Source of the DNA: RGIG3009 sp964433065 | Lineage (GTDB): Bacteria > Bacillota > Clostridia > Oscillospirales > Acutalibacteraceae | Assembly: GCA_964433065.1 (NCBI GenBank) | Contig: CAYSPZ010000051.1 | Coordinates: 1-12,356 of the forward strand | Length of the DNA stretch: 12,356 nt | Direction of reading: 5' to 3' | Shown here: piece by piece, positions 1 through 6,482 of the stretch | Layout: each line of letters opens with the position of its first letter | Position numbering within the stretch: position 1 is the first letter of the stretch | Translations under genes and position numbers: made by a program | Notes under the pieces: generated by a model | Told to the model about the DNA's origin: nothing | Seen by the model: only the letters and a program-made list of their open reading frames with translations | Databases searched by the model: none

Positions 1-14
1 ACGCCAACACAAAC

Positions 15-46
15 AAAGACCTCGACGAAATCGTCGAGGTCTTTTG
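15..46. terminator. Intrinsic terminator of an upstream gene
   Basis: Positions 15-28 are perfectly complementary to 31-44, giving a 12-14 bp stem with a tiny AA/AAAT loop, flanked by As on the left and a T run on the right. The symmetry means it could work in either direction. No coding sequence is visible in the 14 bases before it, so the gene it ends lies outside the window. Confidence 0.8.
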
Positions 47-60
47 CTTTGTGAGGTAAG

Positions 61-262
61 AGGTAAAAGTGAAGAGTGAAGAGGTAAGGTGTCGCCTGCG
101 GCGACGGATTGTATTCTCTCCCTCAGTCCTCGCAGACGCTCGGACAGCGTCTCGCTGCGGCTCGGTCACCTCGCGGTTCTGACAGTCCACCGGACTGTCA
201 TTCATTGCCGCTCGGTCGCTTTGCTACCTCCCAGAGGGAGCCTTGCGGGCGACGGTGCCGCC
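61..262. repeat. GC-rich palindromic intergenic repeat element
   Basis: No gene is supported here. The stretch starts with a purine-rich GAGGTAA/GTGAAGAG run (about 61-90) and continues as a string of small palindromes: 91-96 with 100-105 (6 bp), 134-140 with 146-152 (7 bp), 180-188 with 192-200 (9 bp, 3-base loop), and 228-232 with 236-240. The CTCCCTC at 118-124 is also complementary to GAGGGAG at 234-240, which would close the whole unit. Base composition is far more GC-rich than the AT-rich sequence that follows. From memory, gut Clostridia genomes carry many copies of intergenic elements bracketed by CTCCCTCNGTC and GAGGGAGCC. Membership of that group is recalled, not searched. Confidence 0.6.
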
Positions 263-310
263 CATACGATACGAGGTGTTGGTGTGTACTGTGTGAGCGA
301 AAGAAAAGAG

Positions 311-339
311 TTGCAAAAAAATTTAGTATGTGATACACT
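311..339 (+). promoter_or_regulatory. Candidate sigma-A promoter with extended -10
   Basis: A -35-like TTGCAA (311-316), a 17-base spacer and a -10-like TACACT (334-339) preceded by TGA make an extended -10 promoter. The predicted transcription start is near 346, the first base of a large inverted repeat, so the transcript would begin in the 5' arm of that structure. It is the best promoter seen upstream of the protease operon. No convincing promoter was found between the terminator at 535-562 and the start codon at 601. Confidence 0.5.
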
Positions 340-345
340 GGTTGT

Positions 346-562
346 GCCAAACAAATTTAATATAGATAGAATTAGCGGTATCTTTTTCTTTTTGAAACAG
401 GTATGTCTTTTTCGTGCAGTAATCTTTTTGGAATTTGGTAAAAACGCAGATCCCATTTAAAAGATTATTGCAGAAAAGATATGCTCTAATTCTATTTAAA
501 TTTGTTTGGCGACAATCGGGGTTTGCGCTTTTCGGTGTGCAACTTCGGTTGCGCACTTTTTT
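346..562 (+). ncRNA. Structured AT-rich leader or small RNA candidate
   Basis: The sequence folds back on itself. Arm 346-359 pairs perfectly with 497-510 (14 bp), 368-375 with 486-493 (8 bp) and 379-386 with 474-481 (8 bp). An inner hairpin pairs 415-428 with 459-472 (14 bp including one G-U). The result is a rod of about 165 nt with internal loops, followed by a terminator hairpin at 535-562. A promoter predicted to start at about 346 and a terminator at the other end suggest an independent transcript of about 215 nt, or a leader of the protease operon. A rod with internal loops is loosely like 6S RNA. The alternative is a small fold-back (MITE-like) DNA element. No known family can be assigned by eye. 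Confidence 0.4.
535..562 (+). terminator. Intrinsic terminator with C(UUCG)G loop, possible attenuator
   Basis: Bases 535-543 pair with 548-556 (9 bp, one G-U) around a TTCG loop closed by C-G, the classic very stable tetraloop, and six Ts follow (557-562). It lies 38 bp before the protease start codon with no obvious promoter in between. An alternative stem pairs 523-528 with 537-542 (6 bp, one G-U) and would use part of the terminator's 5' arm, so a switch between the two forms is possible. It may end a separate small RNA, attenuate the protease operon, or both. Confidence 0.75.
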
Positions 563-566
563 ATTT

Positions 567-610
567 AATGAGTCTTGGAAATGAAAAAGGAGTCTTGGAA
601 ATGAAAAATG
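567..610 (+). repeat. 20-bp tandem duplication over the ribosome binding site and start
   Basis: Bases 571-590 and 591-610 are two copies of a 20-base unit that differ at one position. The AGGAG at 588-592 spans the junction between the copies and lies 8 bases before the ATG at 601; the corresponding ATGAG before copy 1 is a poor Shine-Dalgarno. Copy 1 also contains an ATG at 581 that opens a 7-codon reading frame stopping at 602-604, overlapping the real start as ATGA. Confidence 0.8.
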
Positions 611-3600
611 TTGTATCGAAAGTGAGTGCCTTGTTGTTGGCGTGCTGTATGTTGTTCAGCCTGGTTGTACGCAACAACGGGGCAACAACCGTGACCGACA
701 ACAAAACCGGTGGGATTTTGTCTGTGTCCGGTGACTTGGTCGGTGATGTTTTAGACATCCAAGAAGACACAAGCAAAGACGACACGACCGATAACAACGT
801 TGGCAATCCCGACGTTGAAACGGAAACCGATACTTCTGCGGAAGATCAGACGCAAAATACCGTTGTTGACAACGACGGTGGTTCGTCTGTGCTGAATGGC
901 TCGGTCGACAACGTTTCGGATGTTCAAGACGAAACGGATATCGATAACAACGTTAACGATGATGATGTTGAAACCAAACAGGATATCCCTGTAAAAGACA
1001 AAACGGAAACTGACGTTGATAACAACGTTAACGATACTGTTGTTGAAACGGAACAGGACACCCCTGTAAAAGACCAGACGCAAAACGCGGTGGTTGACAC
1101 GGAGAATACGATCGTTAAACCCGATTCGACCTCTGATACGAATGACGTTCAAGAGAACGTTGTTCATGTCGGAACACAGACCGAAAAAGAGCCTGACACC
1201 GATAATGAGGATATTTCTACCGGAAATACGCTCGTTTCTTCTCCGAAAGGTGACTATAACGAAGGCGTCGTTCTTGTCAAAGTGAAAGATACCCTTGATA
1301 CTTCTTCGTTTGGTGATCTGGAATACACGGCTGTCGAAGCGCTCTTCGACGGCTCGAGTTGGTATGTCGTAACGCTTGCGGATGCGACGGCAACCGAAGC
1401 GGCGGTTGCGTACCTTTCCAACGTTGATGCTTTTGAAAAAGTGGACTACGACTATGTGATGGGTGTGACCGCGGACGTTTCATCGGTAAACGTTTCGGGC
1501 AATCCGCATTACGGTAAACATAAACACCATCACGTCCATAAGATCCCCGAAGGATGGCAACATATCAAGGATAACGGAAAACAACCCGGCGGCAGTAACG
1601 ACGTTGTGGTTGCCGTGATCGATACCGGTGTTGACTATACGCACCTTGACCTTTGCAACAACATCTGGGTCAACACTGCTGAAATTGCGGGTAACGGCAA
1701 AGACGACGACGGTAACGGGTATATTGACGACGTTTACGGTTGGGACTGCGTTGGTAACGACAAAGACCCGATGGACGATAACGGTCACGGTACCCACGTG
1801 GCGGGTATCATTGCCGCCGAAAACAATGATCTCGGCGGTGTCGGTATCGCCTACAACTGCAAAATCATGGTACTGAAAGCCGGTAACTCCTCCGGCTACT
1901 TCAACAACTCGGACATTGCCGAAGCGATCCAGTATGCCTATATGAACGGCGCGTCGGTCATCAATATGTCCTTCGGCGGCTCGAATATTTCGGTTGCTGT
2001 TGAAGAGGCACTTGAAAACGCGTATAATTCCTGCGTACTCGTTGCCGCCGCCGGTAACGACGGTGCGTGTAACAATCTTAGTTGCCAGACCTGTGATATT
2101 AAGAAGGTGTCCTATCCCGCAGCATTGCCTTACGTGATCGGTGTTATGAGTACCAATGCCGACGGTTCCGCCGTATCGGGTTTCTCCAACTACGATCACA
2201 ACCCCTATAATTCTATCGAATATGAAGTTTATGCTGTGGGTGAAGGGATCCCCTCCACCTGGCCGGGCAATAAGTATGCCGACCTGAACGGTACTTCTAT
2301 GGCGGCGCCCACCGTTTCGGGTATTGCCGCTCTGCTTCGATCTGCCTATCCCGACCGCGAAACCTATTCCACCAAATTTATCCAATCGCAGATCGTCAAT
2401 ACCGGTTCTCAAAATCCGTACAACGCTCTGCTGAAAACGACGGATGATGCCCATTCGGTTGCCAACGTGTACGAGGCATTGACCCAACTTCCGAAACCGG
2501 AAGTCAACCTGTACGACTATTCGATCGACGACAGTACCGCCGTTAATGCCGCCAACAACGGCAACGGTGTGATCGACGCGGGCGAAACGATTCGCTTGTA
2601 CGTTTCGCTCCACAACCGCGGCGGTGTAGCCGAAAACGTCAGCGTTTCAATAGACACGGAAAGAAGCGAAGGCTTGACCGACCCCTATTTCACCTTTGTG
2701 AACGATACGATCGCGCTTTCGGATGTCGGTACCTATTCGGTTCGCGAATCGGGCGACAAGTATTTTGAAATTGTTGTCAGTGCCGACTGTCCCAACGACT
2801 ACCTGGTGGATTTCAATATCCGCTATACCTATACCAACGGTATGGACGAAAACGACGATACCGTATATGAGGATGACGGAAACCAGAAGGCGCAGTTTAA
2901 CGTCAGCCGTGGGTATCATCTGCCTTCGAGCATAACTGAAGACACTGTTTACACTGCTGACCGTCTTTATATCGTCGGTGAGGATGTTGTTATCCCTGCA
3001 GGTGTTACCGTCACCTTTGAAGAAGGGTGTGAGATTCAGTTCTATGATGATCGAGAATATTATAATTCACCTGTTGTTACGGTTTATGGAACATTACTGT
3101 TTGAAGGTACAAAAGAAAATGTGATAAAAATTGCACCTAATGAAAGAAATAAAACATTTATTTGTAAAATTTTAAGTGCGGGCTCGGAAAGTAATATAGA
3201 ACTTAAGTATGTTAAGTCTACAAATTTAAGCACCACTATCAGTAATGGCTATATTATCAATTCGTATTTAGAGTCTAATTCAGAGTCTAATGGTGGTATA
3301 TACGCTTACAATGGTGGTACACCAGGTATGGGGTTCTGTTCCTTATCGGCAGAATCTATAACACGAAATTATATTAATCTTCACTATGGATCGTTGGTAT
3401 CGGATGTAATAAAATCAAATTTTATTATTTTAGATGGATGGAGATCGACAATAAATGTTTGCAGCGAGATGTCGAATAATATTATTTGTAATTGCAAAAC
3501 AAAAAACGTAAGAGATATTGAACGGAGAATTTCGGTTGGAAAAAACGGTGCTTATTCTACAGTAAAAGTGTACAATAATATATTTAGCAGTTTAGATTTG

Positions 3601-4917
3601 TCGTCTACACCAACGATTAAAAAATTATCTGCTTCAAGTGCAACAGTGACATACTCAAATAACTTATTTTCACCCAATTACCAGCAACATGCATCTGAAA
3701 TTTTTGAAAATTATTATGACGCAAGCGGCAACCCCATTGTTGACGTTTACGGTTCGCTTGCCGATATGACAGCCATTTGGCCTTACGTTGTCAGCGTGGA
3801 GATGTTTGATAAAGACGGCAATGCGATCACTACGGTGGGCAGGGAAGAGATTACGGTGCGGGTGACCTTTAACCGCCCGATGGATGTTATCAAAGATACG
3901 TATTTGACGTTCGGTACGATCGAGCCGTACGGGGATTACCGCATTGACGGTGAATATATTTCGGACACGGTGTGGGAAGGTACGTATACGCTCAAAGCAC
4001 AGATCGAGAACGGACAGAATTTCCTGAAGGTGAACAATGCTTGTGCCGCAGAAGATCCGACCAAGACGGTGTTTGGTGAGTATCACCTGCACGAGTTCAC
4101 CATTGATACTACCGCCGCGATGGCGATGAACCTGCAAGCGGTGGCGAAAGAGGAGGGTGTTGAACTCACCTTTGCGCAGGATGATTACGACACGCTTCTT
4201 GGTTACAACATCTATCGTTCGACCGAGAAGGACGGCAACTACGTGAAACTGAATCCCGCCATCCTGTTGCCGGACGAAAACGTGTTCCTTGACGACAATG
4301 CGGAACCCGGTAAGACGTACTTGTATACGTATACGGTGGTGCTTTCTGACTTTACCGAGTCGAATCCGGCGGGTAAGGTGATGGCAACGGCAATGGATAC
4401 GATGTCGCCGTCGTTGTACCACACACCCGTTAACCAAGGATATGAAAACAACAATCTGGTTATTTCGGCGACTGCCAGCGATAACGTGGCGATCAGCAGT
4501 GTGACGCTTTACTATCGTGCGGTGGGGGCGACCGAATGGTCGTCGCTTACGATGTCCAAACAGAACGACAAGTACAGTGCGACCGTGTTTGGCAGTGAGG
4601 TGACGCTGGCGGGGCTTGAATATTACATTGTTGCGACCGACGGCAGAAACGCGGTGATGAAAGGGAGTGCCGAGGTACCGTACACGGTGGTGGTAAAATC
4701 GGCGGACAGTTTGTTGGGACTCGGTGACGTGGACGGTAACGGGAACGTTACGATCAAGGATGCGCTGATGTTGATGCAATGTATCAATGGGGATCTGATC
4801 CTTTCGGACGACCAGTTTAAGCGCGCCGATCTGAACGGTGACGGTGTTCTCTCTTCTGCGGAGGCGTTGCGCATTCTCCAATACATTAACGGAAAGGTTA
4901 CCACCCTTGAAATGTAA
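601..4917 (+). CDS. Secreted multidomain subtilisin-like serine protease with C-terminal dockerin
   Basis: A 1438-residue extracellular S8 peptidase. In order: signal peptide (about 1-28); acidic Asp/Asn/Thr/Val-rich linker with 25-residue repeats (30-215); subtilase propeptide-like region (218-300); His-rich segment (six His in 303-313); catalytic domain (about 330-600) with Asp341 in DTGVD, His396 in HGTHVAG, Asn486 in AAGND and Ser566 in GTSMAAP, so the full triad and oxyanion Asn are present. Then a CARDB/NEW3-like beta sandwich (631-775), a right-handed beta-helix-like region (about 780-1050), an SbsA/Big_5-like Ig domain (1060-1160), a fibronectin III-like domain (1174-1265), another Ig-like domain (1269-1365) and a type I dockerin with two calcium-loop repeats (1374-1438). 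Start ATG 601 is chosen for AGGAG at 588-592 and the signal peptide directly after it. First gene of an operon with the cohesin protein 11 bp downstream. Domain boundaries and the non-catalytic folds are judged by eye. Confidence 0.9.
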   Translation: MKNVVSKVSALLLACCMLFSLVVRNNGATTVTDNKTGGILSVSGDLVGDVLDIQEDTSKDDTTDNNVGNPDVETETDTSAEDQTQNTVVDNDGGSSVLNGSVDNVSDVQDETDIDNNVNDDDVETKQDIPVKDKTETDVDNNVNDTVVETEQDTPVKDQTQNAVVDTENTIVKPDSTSDTNDVQENVVHVGTQTEKEPDTDNEDISTGNTLVSSPKGDYNEGVVLVKVKDTLDTSSFGDLEYTAVEALFDGSSWYVVTLADATATEAAVAYLSNVDAFEKVDYDYVMGVTADVSSVNVSGNPHYGKHKHHHVHKIPEGWQHIKDNGKQPGGSNDVVVAVIDTGVDYTHLDLCNNIWVNTAEIAGNGKDDDGNGYIDDVYGWDCVGNDKDPMDDNGHGTHVAGIIAAENNDLGGVGIAYNCKIMVLKAGNSSGYFNNSDIAEAIQYAYMNGASVINMSFGGSNISVAVEEALENAYNSCVLVAAAGNDGACNNLSCQTCDIKKVSYPAALPYVIGVMSTNADGSAVSGFSNYDHNPYNSIEYEVYAVGEGIPSTWPGNKYADLNGTSMAAPTVSGIAALLRSAYPDRETYSTKFIQSQIVNTGSQNPYNALLKTTDDAHSVANVYEALTQLPKPEVNLYDYSIDDSTAVNAANNGNGVIDAGETIRLYVSLHNRGGVAENVSVSIDTERSEGLTDPYFTFVNDTIALSDVGTYSVRESGDKYFEIVVSADCPNDYLVDFNIRYTYTNGMDENDDTVYEDDGNQKAQFNVSRGYHLPSSITEDTVYTADRLYIVGEDVVIPAGVTVTFEEGCEIQFYDDREYYNSPVVTVYGTLLFEGTKENVIKIAPNERNKTFICKILSAGSESNIELKYVKSTNLSTTISNGYIINSYLESNSESNGGIYAYNGGTPGMGFCSLSAESITRNYINLHYGSLVSDVIKSNFIILDGWRSTINVCSEMSNNIICNCKTKNVRDIERRISVGKNGAYSTVKVYNNIFSSLDLSSTPTIKKLSASSATVTYSNNLFSPNYQQHASEIFENYYDASGNPIVDVYGSLADMTAIWPYVVSVEMFDKDGNAITTVGREEITVRVTFNRPMDVIKDTYLTFGTIEPYGDYRIDGEYISDTVWEGTYTLKAQIENGQNFLKVNNACAAEDPTKTVFGEYHLHEFTIDTTAAMAMNLQAVAKEEGVELTFAQDDYDTLLGYNIYRSTEKDGNYVKLNPAILLPDENVFLDDNAEPGKTYLYTYTVVLSDFTESNPAGKVMATAMDTMSPSLYHTPVNQGYENNNLVISATASDNVAISSVTLYYRAVGATEWSSLTMSKQNDKYSATVFGSEVTLAGLEYYIVATDGRNAVMKGSAEVPYTVVVKSADSLLGLGDVDGNGNVTIKDALMLMQCINGDLILSDDQFKRADLNGDGVLSSAEALRILQYINGKVTTLEM
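790..1092 (+). repeat. Coding repeats in the acidic linker of the protease
   Basis: Two adjacent 75-bp units (943-1017 and 1018-1092, 25 residues each) share the 18-base start at 943-960 and 1018-1035, and encode DNNVND..VET..D.PVKD.T units. A more diverged relative begins at 790. The repeated stretch forms part of a low-complexity acidic linker between signal peptide and propeptide. The units are contiguous, unequal and coding, so this is not a CRISPR array. Confidence 0.75.
3052..3720 (+). other. AT-rich in-frame patch inside the protease gene
   Basis: Base composition changes sharply within one open frame. By hand count, 3121-3180 is 14/60 G+C (about 23%), whereas 1801-1860 in the catalytic domain is 34/60 (about 57%). 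The patch runs from about 3052 to 3720 (residues about 818-1040) and covers most of the beta-helix-like region. Codon choice changes with it, for example AAA/AAT/ATA/TTA replacing the GC-ending codons used on both sides. The frame stays intact across both edges, which are approximate. Confidence 0.75.
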
Positions 4918-4928
4918 CGGAGGAAGCG

Positions 4929-6434
4929 ATGAACGTTTATAAGAGAATACGATGGATCATCGGTCTTGTTTGTGCGGTCGCGGTACTCTTTTCGGTTTTC
5001 AGTGTTTCGGTTGTTGCGGGTGACGGGAATACCGTTACCGCAACGACGAGTGCTTCTTTGAAGCAGGGAAGCAGCGGCATCTGCTACGTGTATATTGATT
5101 CGACCGAAGGGCTTGCTGCGCTGGACGTGACGGTACATTTTGATCCTGCTAAGGTGAAGGTCAACACACTTTATAACAGTGTCAGTTGTACGCTTTACGA
5201 CAGTGTGAAAAGTACCGACACCATTCAGTTCAGTTACATTTTAGACGGTAAGGGTACGGCATCCAAAACAAGACTTTTTTATTTCAGTTATCAGGTTCTT
5301 TCGAATGCCGAGATCGGCGATGCGTATTTTGATATCACGGTCGGTGAGGCATACGATAATTCGTTGAACGACGTTGCTGTTTCGGGGTCGCGGTTTGCGT
5401 TTTCGATTACCGAGACGGTGACGAACAAAACGTGTTCGGTATCTTCGACCTCATCGGTTTCCACCGCGGTGGAAAAGGAGTTTTCGTTGAGTTACCGATT
5501 CAGTACCTATCAGTTGGCATCGGGTTCTGCGGTGATCACCTATGACCCTGAACTTTTTGAGGTGGTACAGGTTACGAACGGTGCGTTTTTGAGCAACAAG
5601 ATCGCCGACGTTAACACCGAACTTGCGGGGGCAGTCTACCTTTCCTTTGTGGGTACGGAATATAACACGAAGTACGATCTTGTAACGGTTACGTTTCGAA
5701 CGATCAAAAACGTGGCGGAGACATCCAACATCGTTTTTAAAGCGACCGAACTGTGCGACGTGGACCTGAATCCCGTTTCTTGTAACGGGTACACGACGGC
5801 GGTAACGATCGGGTATGATGAAACTTACGTCGGTGATGCCGCTGAAATGTCGGTGAATGCCGAATTCAATGAAGAGACCGAGCAAGTTGTTGCGACGATC
5901 GCGTTGGGTGAGAATTCGCGGCTTGGTGCCGGCGATTTTGTGCTCAACTTTGATCCGACGTTGCTTACGCTCGTTTCGTATGAGAAGGGGTTTAGCCCGA
6001 CGTTTTTCAACGTCAATGACAAAGGGGCGGCGGACGGTGTTTTTAAGTTTTCGATCATATCGCTTGAAGATATCGTGAAGGAAGAAACGGTTATTACGCT
6101 GACCTTTGACGTTTTCGAGTTTTGTGAGGAACAGGACACGACGTTTGAAATCAGTGGTAGTATGTTGACGGATTCGTTGACCGAAAGTATCGTGTTGAAG
6201 TTCGTTGACGGGAGTATGACGATACCCAAAACGCACGCGTGTATATCGGGGGATATCAACGGTGACGGGATCGTGAACAACAAGGATCTCGGGCATTTAC
6301 AACGATATATCAACGGATGGGACGTGACCGTCAACTCCTGTACTGCGGATGTGGATGATGACGGGGAGGTCAATAACAAAGATTTCGGATCGATCCAACG
6401 GTACGTTAACGGTTGGGATATCGAATTGAGTTAA
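4929..6434 (+). CDS. Secreted protein with three cohesin-like modules and a dockerin (mini-scaffoldin-like)
   Basis: A 501-residue exported protein. The signal peptide is about 1-30, with likely cleavage after VVA. Three beta-sandwich modules follow (about 33-160, 163-295 and 305-432), each with the cohesin-type HFDPxxVKV / TYDPELFEV / NFDPTLLTL strand and the later 'V..TF' strands. The C-terminus (440-501) is a type I dockerin with two repeats, GDINGDG..NNKD and DVDDDGE.NNKD, each followed by (L/I)QRY(I/V)NGW. No sortase motif, SLH repeat or other anchor is seen. By family knowledge, cohesins bind dockerins and a cohesin-dockerin protein acts as an adaptor scaffold; whether these divergent modules bind the protease dockerin is inference. 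The ATG at 4929 has GGAGG at 4919-4923, 11 bp after the protease stop, so the two are probably co-transcribed and translationally coupled. The terminator at 6441 ends the operon. Confidence 0.8.
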   Translation: MNVYKRIRWIIGLVCAVAVLFSVFSVSVVAGDGNTVTATTSASLKQGSSGICYVYIDSTEGLAALDVTVHFDPAKVKVNTLYNSVSCTLYDSVKSTDTIQFSYILDGKGTASKTRLFYFSYQVLSNAEIGDAYFDITVGEAYDNSLNDVAVSGSRFAFSITETVTNKTCSVSSTSSVSTAVEKEFSLSYRFSTYQLASGSAVITYDPELFEVVQVTNGAFLSNKIADVNTELAGAVYLSFVGTEYNTKYDLVTVTFRTIKNVAETSNIVFKATELCDVDLNPVSCNGYTTAVTIGYDETYVGDAAEMSVNAEFNEETEQVVATIALGENSRLGAGDFVLNFDPTLLTLVSYEKGFSPTFFNVNDKGAADGVFKFSIISLEDIVKEETVITLTFDVFEFCEEQDTTFEISGSMLTDSLTESIVLKFVDGSMTIPKTHACISGDINGDGIVNNKDLGHLQRYINGWDVTVNSCTADVDDDGEVNNKDFGSIQRYVNGWDIELS

Positions 6435-6440
6435 ACAGTC

Positions 6441-6482
6441 AAAAACGGCATTGTACTCTTCGCGAGTACAATGCCGTTTTTT
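6441..6482. terminator. Bidirectional terminator between convergent genes
   Basis: Bases 6442-6458 pair with 6464-6480 (17 bp without mismatch) around a TTCGC loop, with A and T runs on the two sides. It ends the protease-cohesin operon from the left and overlaps the stop codon of the GH28 gene (6481-6483) from the right. Confidence 0.9.

Noticed and set aside
89..460. Open frames of 123 and 74 codons in the upstream intergenic region
   Set aside because: They run through the palindromic repeat and into the fold-back sequence, have no ribosome site, and encode no recognisable domain; the composition changes mid-frame.
346..510. Firm assignment of the fold-back sequence as 6S RNA
   Set aside because: The overall rod shape and length are compatible, but I cannot identify the characteristic central bubble or conserved sequence, and the low G+C also fits a fold-back repeat. 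Left as a candidate only.
502..600. In-frame extension of the protease gene to a TTG at 502 or an ATG at 568
   Set aside because: The extension would be translated across the terminator hairpin and its T run, has no ribosome site, and would put 33 (or 11) residues before a clear signal peptide. The ATG at 601 has AGGAG at the right distance.
622..648. Lipoprotein lipobox (LLAC, Cys15) in the protease signal peptide
   Set aside because: The hydrophobic stretch before the Cys is very short and continues after it (CMLFSLVV), so an ordinary signal peptide fits better.
943..1092. CRISPR-like repeats
   Set aside because: The repeats are 75 bp, contiguous, imperfect and in frame within a coding linker, with no unique spacers and no cas genes nearby.
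1480..2613. 377-codon antisense frame opposite the protease catalytic domain
   Set aside because: It lies opposite a gene with intact catalytic motifs. The antisense frame stays open because of codon bias and encodes repetitive Val/Gly/Arg-rich sequence without domains. The same applies to the antisense frames at 3670-4881 and 5451-6296.
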